Below are positions 1 to 5,544 of a stretch of 5,544 bases of DNA, in pieces; position 1 is the first letter of the stretch; every line of letters begins with the position of its first letter. Both the position numbers and the translations under genes were made by a program. Source of the stretch: Betaproteobacteria bacterium (GTDB lineage Bacteria > Pseudomonadota > Gammaproteobacteria > Burkholderiales > Burkholderiaceae). Where the stretch lies: positions 1-5,544 of the forward strand of contig JAATGO010000443.1 of the NCBI GenBank assembly GCA_015654605.1, in the 5' to 3' direction. The notes beneath the pieces were generated by a model. The model saw only the letters and a list, made by a program, of their open reading frames with translations. It did not search any database and was not told where the DNA came from.

Positions 1-8
1 CTATCATT

Positions 9-1382
9 ATGCCTATAGTTTCTTCTGAACTGCCGTCAACGATCCCTAAAGTTGGGTTTGTCTCCCTTGGTTGCCCCAAAGCTCTGGTCGATTCTGAGCA
101 GATTCTGACGCAACTGCGTGCGGAAGGCTACGACACGGCCAAGTCGTATGATGGCGCTGATCTGGTGATTGTGAATACCTGTGGTTTTATCGATGCAGCG
201 GTACAGGAGTCGCTTGATGCCATTGGCGAGGCACTTAGCGAAAACGGTAAAGTCATTGTGACAGGTTGTCTAGGAGCAAAAAAGGATGGTAACGGTGACG
301 ATATCATCCAGAAAATTCACCCCAAGGTATTGGAGGTAACTGGTCCACATGCGGTCGGCGAGGTTATGTCGGCTGTACATAGACATCTTCCTAAGCCACA
401 TGCTCCCTTTTTGGATCTGGTACCCCCTCAAGGTATTAAATTAACTCCCAAGCATTTTGCCTATTTGAAGATTTCAGAAGGCTGCAACCATCGATGCAGT
501 TTCTGCATTATTCCGTCAATGCGTGGTGACCTGGTATCTCGTCCGATAGCTGATGTCATGCTAGAAGCAGAAAACCTGTTCAAGGCCGGCGTCAAGGAAT
601 TACTGGTGATTTCGCAAGATACCAGCGCTTATGGTATTGATGTCAAGTTCCGGATGGGTTTCTGGAACGGGAAGCCCGTCAAGACACATATGACTCAGTT
701 AGTGACAGCACTGGCAGAATTGGCCGCAACTTACGGTGCCTGGATTCGCTTGCATTATGTTTATCCTTATCCGCATGTAGATCAAATTATTCCCTTGATG
801 GCAGAAGGTAAAATTTTGCCTTACCTGGATGTTCCTTTGCAGCATGCACATCCAGACGTATTAAAACGCATGAAACGTCCTGCCAGTGGTGAGAAGAATA
901 TTGAGCGGATTCAGGCCTGGCGTGCTATTTGCCCAGATATCACCATACGTTCCACTTTCATTGCTGGCTTTCCTGGCGAAACCGAGGCAGAGTTTTCTTA
1001 TTTGCTGGATTTTCTCAAAGAGGCGCAAATTGATCGCCTTGGTTGTTTTGCGTATTCTCCAGTTGCGGGAGCAACAGCAAATACGCTTGAGAATCCTGTA
1101 CCAGAAGAAGTACGTGAAGAGCGTAGAGCAAGAGTGATGCAGATGCAGGAAGATATTTCCAGAAAACGCTTACAGACAAAAATCGGCAAACAACTTCGTG
1201 TACTCATTGATGCGTTGGATAGCGCCGGAGGAGTTGGTCGCACCTACTCTGATGCACCCGAAATTGATGGTGTGGTGTATGTCAAACGTCCTTTTGAGCC
1301 ACATAAGAAGCTCGTGGTCGGTGAATTCGTTGATGTGACGATCACTGCTGCGGATGCACATGATCTATGGGCCGCAGCTTGA
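9..1382 (+). CDS. rimO: Ribosomal protein S12 (aspartate) beta-methylthiotransferase RimO
   Basis: Radical SAM methylthiotransferase that adds a methylthio group to the beta carbon of the conserved aspartate of ribosomal protein S12 (Asp88 in Escherichia coli numbering), in the cytoplasm. The 457-residue protein has the full three-part layout. The N-terminal UPF0004 domain carries cluster-binding cysteines C22 (SLGCPKA), C58 (NTCGF) and C87 (TGCLG). The radical SAM core has the CxxxCxxC motif at C159, C163 and C166 within [17 protein letters not shown]-terminal TRAM domain covers roughly residues 388-455. [12 protein letters not shown] and the [15 protein letters not shown] context point to RimO and not to the tRNA enzymes MiaB or MtaB. 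The length is close to that of the E. coli enzyme (about 440 residues) and no key residue is missing. The ATG at 9 is the only sensible start, but just eight bases lie upstream, so its promoter and ribosome binding site cannot be judged. The next gene starts about 40 bases after the stop. Confidence 0.97.
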   Translation: MPIVSSELPSTIPKVGFVSLGCPKALVDSEQILTQLRAEGYDTAKSYDGADLVIVNTCGFIDAAVQESLDAIGEALSENGKVIVTGCLGAKKDGNGDDIIQKIHPKVLEVTGPHAVGEVMSAVHRHLPKPHAPFLDLVPPQGIKLTPKHFAYLKISEGCNHRCSFCIIPSMRGDLVSRPIADVMLEAENLFKAGVKELLVISQDTSAYGIDVKFRMGFWNGKPVKTHMTQLVTALAELAATYGAWIRLHYVYPYPHVDQIIPLMAEGKILPYLDVPLQHAHPDVLKRMKRPASGEKNIERIQAWRAICPDITIRSTFIAGFPGETEAEFSYLLDFLKEAQIDRLGCFAYSPVAGATANTLENPVPEEVREERRARVMQMQEDISRKRLQTKIGKQLRVLIDALDSAGGVGRTYSDAPEIDGVVYVKRPFEPHKKLVVGEFVDVTITAADAHDLWAAA

Positions 1383-1421
1383 TGGCTTTACTATTTGTAT
1401 TTGATATTTGCATGTAATGGC

Positions 1422-1838
1422 ATGATGATCCGGAAATTATTACCTTTATCATTCTTGTTTGCTCTTGCTATAGCAGTAGATACTGCAGGTGCTCAAGAAG
1501 CTACCCAGACAACTGCCGTACCATCTTTGGCGACATTAATACAGCAGCCTCTTACTCTGAAGGGCACTTTAGGGAAGGATCTGATTCAATTGCATCTACG
1601 GCGCAAAGTCGATGAGGATGGTGGTATAGAAGGACAGTATTTTATTTTTGGGCATACAGAACAGGTGCTAGTAGCAGGAGAAACGGATCAGGACGAGCTT
1701 GTACTAGAGGAATCCCGTAATGGTAAGGATGTGTCTGGGTCATGGGAAGGAAAACTTGTGGGTAACACGCTCAGTGGAACTTGGTCCTCTCCGGATGGAT
1801 CTGTTACCAAACCATTTGTATTGACACCGTTGAAATAA
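1422..1838 (+). CDS. Small exported protein of unknown function, probably periplasmic beta-rich
   Basis: I do not recognise a named family. From the ATG at 1422 the protein has 138 residues. It opens with a clear Sec signal peptide: MMIRKL, a hydrophobic core LPLSFLFALAIAV, and a likely signal peptidase I site after AGA (residues 22-24), so the mature part starts near QEATQ. There is no lipobox cysteine. The mature part of about 114 residues alternates short hydrophobic strands and glycine turns (LKGTLGKDLIQLHL, GGIEGQYFIFG, GSWEGKLVGNTLSGTWSSPDG), which suggests a small beta-sandwich or lipocalin-like barrel; that fold is an inference. A TTG at 1395 would add nine residues before the signal peptide and is less likely; ATG 1425 is one codon downstream and equally possible. 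No strong Shine-Dalgarno sequence precedes any of these starts. It lies 39 bases after rimO and 86 bases before metC on the same strand, but neither neighbour explains it. Confidence 0.8.
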   Translation: MMIRKLLPLSFLFALAIAVDTAGAQEATQTTAVPSLATLIQQPLTLKGTLGKDLIQLHLRRKVDEDGGIEGQYFIFGHTEQVLVAGETDQDELVLEESRNGKDVSGSWEGKLVGNTLSGTWSSPDGSVTKPFVLTPLK

Positions 1839-1913
1839 GAGATCGGGTCTATTATGCGCTCTGTTTGAATGGACATTGTTCTCAGGTAGAGTCGTCGCAA
1901 GTTACATTGTCAC

Positions 1914-1917
1914 AAGG
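1914..1917 (+). promoter_or_regulatory. Ribosome binding site deciding the metC start
   Basis: AAGG lies seven bases before the ATG at 1925. It supports that start over the longer open frame reaching back to a TTG at 1781, which would overlap the previous gene and add a 48-residue extension with no similarity to the enzyme family. Confidence 0.6.
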
Positions 1918-1924
1918 TTATGTC

Positions 1925-3100
1925 ATGGTCAAGCCAACTGCCCCACAAACATCGCTTATTCATAGTTCTTATACACCTCCATCTAATTTTGACGCACTAC
2001 CGGTAGGTATACATCATGCCTCTACCATCGTGTTTCCCAATGTCGCGGCAATGCGTTCCCGTGACTGGAGAAAAAAAGATGGTTATACCTACGGATTGCA
2101 TGGCACACCAACGACGTTTACGTTAGAGGCGCGATTAGCCGAGATTGAAGGCGGGCGATATTGTCGGCTTACTCCCAGTGGATTGGCAGCGATTGCCATG
2201 ATTAATTTTGCCTGTCTCAAAAGTGGTGATGATGTATTGTTACCCGATAATATTTACGGCCCCAATCGCGAGTTGGGCAATTGGATGGCACGCGATTTTG
2301 GTATCAGTGCGCGATTTTATGATCCTATGATTGGCGCGGAAATTGCCGAATTATTGCAGGCCAATACACGCCTTATCTGGACTGAAGCACCTGGTTCCGT
2401 ATCGATGGAAGTGCCTGACTTGCCTGCAATTGTTAATGCCGCTCACGCACGAGGAATACCTGTAGCATTGGATAATACCTGGTCAGCAGGGTTGGCGTTA
2501 CGTGCTTTCGATCTTGGTGTGGACATCGTGATGCAAGCATTAACAAAATACCAGTCGGGAGGGTCAGATGTCCTGATGGGAGCCGTTATTACACGTGATG
2601 AAGAGTTCAATCACGCTATTGAAACGGCGCACATGCGGCTTGGTCTGGGAGTAGGGATGGATGATACCTATCTGGTATTGCGCAGTCTGTCATCCATGCG
2701 ATTGCGTTTTGAAGCACATGATGCCGCGGCACGCAGCATCGCAAGCTGGATAACACAACGTCCGGAAATCAGCAAAGTCTTGCATCCAGCATTTCCTGAT
2801 TGTCCGGGGCATGAATATTGGAAGCGTGATTTTAGTGGGGCTGGTGGTTTATTCTCCGTTATTTTTGATGCACGTTATAGTGAATTACAAGTAGACAGAT
2901 TTGTAGATCGGCTCAAGTTGTTCAAGATTGGTTTTAGTTGGGGAGGAGCGCATAGTCTATGCGTGCCATATCGTATGAAGACGATGCGCAATACATGGCA
3001 AGAATCTGGGGTATTGGTGCGGTTTAATATCGGCCTGGAGGTGGTTGAGGATTTAATCGCAGATATTGAGCAGGCGTTGCTCGCCATGACTGAGAGATGA
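1925..3100 (+). CDS. metC: Cystathionine beta-lyase, PLP-dependent
   Basis: Cleaves cystathionine to homocysteine, pyruvate and ammonia, the penultimate part of methionine synthesis by transsulfuration; a cytoplasmic, normally tetrameric enzyme of the Cys/Met-metabolism PLP family (fold type I). With the ATG at 1925 it has 391 residues, the usual length. Visible active-site residues are Y111 (NIYGPN), D183 that pairs with the PLP ring nitrogen (ALDNTWSAG), the Schiff-base lysine K208 (LTKYQSGGSDV), W339 (FSWGGAHSL), and R366 that binds the substrate carboxylate (LVRFNIGLE). APGSVSMEVPDLPAI and SWGGAHSL are typical of MetC and differ from the cystathionine gamma-synthase and gamma-lyase patterns. 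Y56 is present in YGLHGTPTT, but the residue two places later, an arginine in E. coli MetC, is leucine. The stop is followed by a 95-base convergent gap with the dehydrogenase gene. Methionine repression may occur, but no operator was recognised. Confidence 0.93.
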   Translation: MVKPTAPQTSLIHSSYTPPSNFDALPVGIHHASTIVFPNVAAMRSRDWRKKDGYTYGLHGTPTTFTLEARLAEIEGGRYCRLTPSGLAAIAMINFACLKSGDDVLLPDNIYGPNRELGNWMARDFGISARFYDPMIGAEIAELLQANTRLIWTEAPGSVSMEVPDLPAIVNAAHARGIPVALDNTWSAGLALRAFDLGVDIVMQALTKYQSGGSDVLMGAVITRDEEFNHAIETAHMRLGLGVGMDDTYLVLRSLSSMRLRFEAHDAAARSIASWITQRPEISKVLHPAFPDCPGHEYWKRDFSGAGGLFSVIFDARYSELQVDRFVDRLKLFKIGFSWGGAHSLCVPYRMKTMRNTWQESGVLVRFNIGLEVVEDLIADIEQALLAMTER

Positions 3101-3195
3101 TATACGACAGTGATGTGATCATTGATGATCTTACCGATCTTATATGGCCGACAGTTGGGAGCTGAATACAAATGGCGTGGCATCATGTTGGCCAG
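3101..3195. other. Convergent intergenic gap with weak hairpin potential
   Basis: The gap separates the stops of metC and the dehydrogenase gene. It contains a perfect inverted repeat GATCAT-TG-ATGATC at 3117-3130, and a longer-range pairing of GGCCGACA (3146-3153) with TGTTGGCC (3186-3193), which includes one G-U pair and a loop of 32 bases. Neither has a following run of T on either strand, so an intrinsic terminator is not demonstrated; Rho-dependent ending or a weak bidirectional terminator is possible. Confidence 0.25.
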
Positions 3196-4227
3196 TCACC
3201 GCGTTGCAAATGCGTCAATTCCAGTAAGTTGTGCAGACAGTGTCCAGAGGCGTTTGGCTTGATCAGGGTCAATGGCGTAAGGCTGGACACCGACAAAGGA
3301 TGACGATTCGTTTGTATTCAACATAGCAATCTCGCAATCCTCGCAATACGAACCTCCCATGCCTTCTAACTGCGGAGATGTTGCAGCCCATACTTGGGTC
3401 GCTGCACCTTGTTGCGTCGTCTTGAAAGTTGGATCAACAGGATTACCGTTGGTATCGAGCCAGCCCGCAGCAATCATTTCCTCCTTTGCCAGATAGCGCT
3501 GGAGCGGTGTGAAAATCTTGCCTGGATGGAGAGAGAAAGCCCGAACACCCTCATGCTGCCCAAGTTGGTCGAGATGAACTGCAAACAAGGCATTAGCAGT
3601 CTTCGATTGTCCGTAGGCTAGCCACTTGTCGTAGCCATGCGCAAATTGCACATCATTCCAGCGGATATCTGATTGACGATGTCCTGCGGACGATACTACT
3701 ACGACTCTAGCGCCCTTGACGTTGTTAGCTCCTTTAAGCGCGGGCCAAAGTAGATTCACAAGCGCATAATGGCCAAGATGATTGGTGGCAAATTGTGCCT
3801 CCCAGCCAGGGCCCACTCGGGTTTCTGGGCAGGCCATGATACCAGCGCTGCCAATCAGAATGTCGATGTGTTGATCTCTCGCCAGAAAACGCTGCGCGAA
3901 CTCGCGAACGGAGGCTAGGTTGGACAGATCCAATTGTTCGACCTCAACGTTGGTGATTCCGTCGATCTTCGTGCGAGCAGCCTCCACGTCGCGTGCTGCG
4001 ACGATGACTCGTGCGCCGGCCCTAGTCAAGGCTCGCGTGGTTTCCAATCCTAAGCCGGAATGTCCTCCTGTGATAATAGCTGTGATGTTGGTAAGATCAC
4101 GTCCTGCGAGCACTTCTGTTGCGGTGGTAGCGGCTCCGAAGCCGGAATGGATCGGAGATTGTTTGCTGATAATAGGGGATCCTTTTATGTCTTGATGAGA
4201 AAATATTAGAAAGCCAACTTTCCCCAT
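3196..4227 (-). CDS. Short-chain dehydrogenase/reductase, retinol-dehydrogenase-like
   Basis: NAD(P)-dependent oxidoreductase of the classical-type SDR superfamily, close to the retinol dehydrogenase, WW-domain oxidoreductase and protochlorophyllide-reductase-like group; the substrate is unknown. In the 343-residue frame, a Rossmann fold starts with TGGHSGLG (53-60). AARD (77-80) follows the second strand, with R79 suggesting NADP preference (inference). D100 in QLDLSN is the adenine-contacting aspartate. The catalytic set is N149 (ATNHLGHY), S179/S180 (VVVVSSAGH), Y205 and K209 (YGQSK). The usual NNAG motif reads GSAG (126-129). The C-terminal block QGAATQVWAATSPQLEGMGGSYCEDC (273-298 region) is characteristic of this subgroup. 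Coordinates use the only ATG upstream of the conserved N-terminus SPIHSGFGAATTATEVLAG. Promoter and ribosome-binding-site evidence instead suggests initiation at ATT or ATC at 4173 or 4170, giving about 325 residues. By eye, parts of the gene are richer in GC than its neighbours. It is divergent from an AraC-family gene that probably controls it. Confidence 0.9.
   Translation of the reverse strand: MGKVGFLIFSHQDIKGSPIISKQSPIHSGFGAATTATEVLAGRDLTNITAIITGGHSGLGLETTRALTRAGARVIVAARDVEAARTKIDGITNVEVEQLDLSNLASVREFAQRFLARDQHIDILIGSAGIMACPETRVGPGWEAQFATNHLGHYALVNLLWPALKGANNVKGARVVVVSSAGHRQSDIRWNDVQFAHGYDKWLAYGQSKTANALFAVHLDQLGQHEGVRAFSLHPGKIFTPLQRYLAKEEMIAAGWLDTNGNPVDPTFKTTQQGAATQVWAATSPQLEGMGGSYCEDCEIAMLNTNESSSFVGVQPYAIDPDQAKRLWTLSAQLTGIDAFATR
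4180..4186 (-). promoter_or_regulatory. Strong Shine-Dalgarno sequence inside the annotated dehydrogenase frame
   Basis: The minus strand reads AAAAGGA, then TCCCCT, then ATT ATC AGC AAA CAA. The spacing from GGA is six bases to ATT (first base 4173) and nine to ATC (first base 4170). This is the best ribosome binding site near the 5' end of the gene. It sits right before the part that aligns with family N-termini, but in front of non-ATG codons. Confidence 0.45.
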
Positions 4228-4254
4228 TATCTATGCTAGATATAGGATTTTGAA
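4226..4254 (-). promoter_or_regulatory. Sigma70-like promoter for the dehydrogenase gene
   Basis: On the minus strand a -35 box TTCAAA (4254-4249; 4 of 6 matching TTGACA) is followed by exactly 17 bases and a -10 box GATAAT (4231-4226; 5 of 6 matching TATAAT). Transcription would begin near 4218-4220. The ATG at 4227 overlaps this -10 box and would then lie upstream of the transcript. A weaker alternative further upstream is TTGGAT with a 15-base spacer to TAAGAT. Confidence 0.45.
4228..4242. repeat. 15-base palindrome, candidate operator
   Basis: TATCTA (4228-4233), a three-base centre TGC, and TAGATA (4237-4242) form a perfect inverted repeat. The left arm covers most of the -10 box of the dehydrogenase promoter and the right arm is the predicted -35 box of the regulator promoter, so a protein bound here could affect both. 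Six-base AT-rich arms can arise by chance. Confidence 0.35.
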
Positions 4255-4265
4255 TGTATTAAAAT
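4237..4265 (+). promoter_or_regulatory. Sigma70-like promoter for the AraC-family gene
   Basis: A -35 box TAGATA (4237-4242; 4 of 6) and a -10 box TAAAAT (4260-4265; 5 of 6) are separated by 17 bases. Transcription would start near 4272, giving a leader of about 27 bases before the ATG at 4299. A competing -35 at 4250-4255 (TTGAAT) has no good -10 partner. The element overlaps the divergent dehydrogenase promoter. Confidence 0.4.
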
Positions 4266-4270
4266 CTTAT
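4242..4270. repeat. Inverted repeat with 10-base arms in the divergent control region
   Basis: ATAGGATTTT (4242-4251) and AAAATCTTAT (4261-4270) are inverted copies matching at 9 of 10 positions, separated by nine bases. The arm centres are 19 bases apart, about two helical turns. The left arm overlaps the -35 box of the dehydrogenase promoter and the right arm overlaps the -10 box of the regulator promoter. This is a plausible operator, perhaps for the adjacent AraC-family protein, although that family more often binds direct repeats. Confidence 0.45.
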
Positions 4271-4298
4271 TTCCTATCGAGATCATCCAAATATTTTT

Positions 4299-5219
4299 AT
4301 GGACCCGCTGTCTGAAATTCTCTCTATTCTCAGTACGCAATATTCCTTTTTTGCGGGGCTGAAAGCTGGTGGAGATTGGGCTATCGATTTTCCACCTCCT
4401 GATGGCATCAAGTTCAATGCCGTTGTGGAGGGGGCGTGCTGGTTGACAGTCGAAGGTGTAGAACAGCCCATTCGGCTAGAGGTTGGCGATTGTTTTTTAC
4501 TATCGCGCAAGCGGGCGTTTTCACTTCGCAGTGATCTGTTGTTATCAGCCATTCGCTCCGATGAAATTTATCGTCACGCAGTGAATGGTATCGCCCACTG
4601 TGGTACTGCCGATGCATTTTTTTTAATCGGAGGTCGCTTTGCTTTTGGTGAAGAAGTGCATTTTCTGTTCGACGAATTACCTCCAGTTGCCGTCATCAAG
4701 AGTGGTTCAGCTCAAGCATCCGTGTTGAGTTGGGCTTTGCAGTGCCTGGCTCATGAACTTGCAACTCCCTCTCCTGGCAACGCGATTGTGGTTCAACATC
4801 TCGGTCATATCATGTTGGTGCAGGTTTTACGGATGCACCTGGCGCAGAAAGGTAATAGTACGCCAAGTTGGTTATTCGCGATATTTGACCCACGTATTGG
4901 AGCCGTTATTAAAGCGATTCATGCCGATCCTGCACGTCCCTGGATGGTTGAGGATCTTGCCAAAGTTGCGGGAGTTTCTCGTTCGACCCTTGCTTTACGT
5001 TTCAAGCAGAAAGCGGGGATCACACCTTTAGAATATGTTTCACGCTGGCGTATGCAATTAGCTACGCAATTACTAAAATCTCATCACACCACCATTTCCT
5101 CGATCGCGCAGAAGCTGGGCTACGACTCAGACAGTGCATTTAGCCATGCTTTCAAACGCACCATGAAATGCTCACCTCGCGAATATAGGGAGAAGCTGGC
5201 ATCTGGCTCTCATCAATAA
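4299..5219 (+). CDS. AraC-family transcriptional regulator with N-terminal cupin-type sensor domain
   Basis: DNA-binding regulator of 306 residues, the normal size for this group. Residues about 1-190 form the ligand-sensing half of the AraC-binding cupin type (MDPLSEILSIL start, AGGDWAIDFPPPDGIKFNAVVEGACWL, VEQPIRLEVGDCFLLSR). The C-terminal DNA-binding half begins at about 197 with FDPRIGAVIKAIHADPARPW. Helix-turn-helix 1 is near 216-236 (VEDLAKVAGVSRSTLALRFK) and helix-turn-helix 2 near 265-287 (ISSIAQKLGYDSDSAFSHAFK), ending with SPREYR (292-297). The domain order and the linking PLEYVSRWRM motif are typical. Regulators of this type often sit next to and control an oxidoreductase gene, so the divergent dehydrogenase is the likely target (inference); the inducer is unknown. 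The ATG at 4299 matches family starts, but no good Shine-Dalgarno sequence precedes it; GAG at 4279-4281 is too distant. The gene looks intact. Confidence 0.94.
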   Translation: MDPLSEILSILSTQYSFFAGLKAGGDWAIDFPPPDGIKFNAVVEGACWLTVEGVEQPIRLEVGDCFLLSRKRAFSLRSDLLLSAIRSDEIYRHAVNGIAHCGTADAFFLIGGRFAFGEEVHFLFDELPPVAVIKSGSAQASVLSWALQCLAHELATPSPGNAIVVQHLGHIMLVQVLRMHLAQKGNSTPSWLFAIFDPRIGAVIKAIHADPARPWMVEDLAKVAGVSRSTLALRFKQKAGITPLEYVSRWRMQLATQLLKSHHTTISSIAQKLGYDSDSAFSHAFKRTMKCSPREYREKLASGSHQ

Positions 5220-5544
5220 AGGATGTGCCTACACGTAAAGTCGTATCCAGTTTTGTATATAAGCTACCGTTCTTGATCAAGCGCGCCTGCACCAGTTGAC
5301 TGTGCCAATCCTCGCAGTATTGCTTCAGGGCTTGCAGTTGTAACGCAGCTATACAGCCTATGATGTATGAACATGAGCCGATGAAAATAGTTGGAATATC
5401 TATCCTGTTGTCTTTTACCGTGCTACGTGAATGCATTGAAGACTTGATAATAGCCTTTTTCGTATCAATGGAAGTGGGGCGGGATATGGGCAACATCTTC
5501 CGGCATTTCTGCATGTACCAGATCCCCCTCTGTATCTGGAAATA
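5220..5544. other. Region without an identified gene downstream of the AraC-family regulator
   Basis: No recognisable gene, RNA or mobile element was found here. Several frames are open but unconvincing. A minus-strand frame is open from the right edge to a stop at 5152 (about 130 codons), including a hydrophobic stretch IPTIFIGSCSYIIGCIAALQL followed by QALKQYCEDWHSQLVQARL, but it overlaps the end of the regulator gene by 68 bases antisense and has no clear start signal. A plus-strand frame from ATG 5381 is open to the edge and reads MKIVGISILLSFTVLREC. Another minus-strand frame ends at 5465. A perfect ten-base palindrome CTTGATCAAG lies at 5272-5281. No hairpin followed by a T run was found after the regulator stop. 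Confidence 0.4.
5465..5544 (-). CDS. Possible C-terminal end of a neighbouring gene, partial at the window edge
   Basis: A minus-strand frame enters from the right edge and stops with TGA at 5467-5465. It gives 25 residues of hydrophilic, protein-like sequence (including GDLVHAEMPEDVAHIPPHFH). The composition looks more like a genuine soluble C-terminus than the longer overlapping minus-strand frame does. That is a subjective judgement from very little sequence and no family is recognised. Confidence 0.15.
   Translation of the reverse strand, partial: FPDTEGDLVHAEMPEDVAHIPPHFH

Noticed and set aside
886..1361. Short open frames on both strands within rimO, and similar ones inside metC, the dehydrogenase and the regulator
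   Set aside because: They lie inside well-supported genes in other frames, lack start signals and have unnatural compositions; they are shadows.
1821..1855. Promoter for metC made of TTGACA (1821-1826) or TTGAAA (1830-1835) with TATTAT (1850-1855)
   Set aside because: The spacers are 23 and 14 bases, both outside the working range; the first box also lies inside the upstream coding region.
1781..1924. N-terminal extension of metC from a TTG at 1781
   Set aside because: It overlaps the preceding gene, has no family similarity, and an ATG with AAGG at proper spacing lies at 1925.
3117..3130. GATCAT-TG-ATGATC as an intrinsic terminator after metC
   Set aside because: The loop is too short to keep the full stem, the stem is AT-rich, and no T run follows.
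5272..5281. CTTGATCAAG palindrome as an operator or terminator
   Set aside because: A single ten-base palindrome with no promoter, T run or repeat partner nearby is expected by chance.
5152..5544. Minus-strand frame of about 130 codons as a real gene
   Set aside because: It overlaps the conserved end of the AraC-family gene antisense, has no start signal and no recognisable family; kept only as an observation.
5381..5544. Plus-strand frame starting MKIVGISILLSF and open to the edge
   Set aside because: There is only a weak upstream GAG, no family resemblance, and it competes with more protein-like minus-strand frames.

Overview
The window looks like a chromosomal stretch of a betaproteobacterium. 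The best clues are the proteins: a RimO and a MetC whose sequences (for example the YGLHGTPTTFTLE stretch of MetC) resemble betaproteobacterial homologues. By eye the GC content is moderate, mid to high 40s percent. A Nitrosomonas-like ammonia oxidiser would fit, but that is an inference from memory of the families and not a measurement.

Positions 1-3100 hold three plus-strand genes in tandem: rimO (ribosomal protein S12 methylthiotransferase, 9-1382), a small exported protein of unknown function (best start 1422, end 1838), and metC (cystathionine beta-lyase, best start 1925, end 3100). These are housekeeping functions (tRNA-like radical SAM modification of the ribosome, methionine biosynthesis), with a short unknown periplasmic protein between them. 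No strong terminator or promoter was found between the three genes, so cotranscription is possible but not shown.

Positions 3101-3195 are a short convergent gap. Positions 3196-4227 (minus strand) encode a short-chain dehydrogenase/reductase of the retinol-dehydrogenase-like type. It is divergent from an AraC-family regulator at 4299-5219 (plus strand). The AT-rich gap of about 70-125 bp between them holds two overlapping sigma70-like promoters facing away from each other, a near-perfect inverted repeat with 10-base arms, and a 15-base palindrome lying on the -10 box of one promoter and the -35 box of the other. This layout is typical of a regulator controlling its divergent oxidoreductase neighbour and itself; the inducer and substrate cannot be read from the sequence.

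The start of the dehydrogenase is the most interesting detail. Its only upstream ATG (4227) lies inside the predicted -10 box and has no ribosome binding site, whereas a good Shine-Dalgarno sequence sits before ATT/ATC codons at 4173/4170, just where the conserved family N-terminus begins.

Positions 5220-5544 contain no gene I can identify. A short reading frame entering from the right edge on the minus strand (ending at 5465) could be the C-terminus of a neighbouring gene. I found no rRNA, tRNA, CRISPR array, insertion sequence or clear mobile element. Apart from the control region between the dehydrogenase and the regulator, the window is ordinary, and I see no convincing new biological system.
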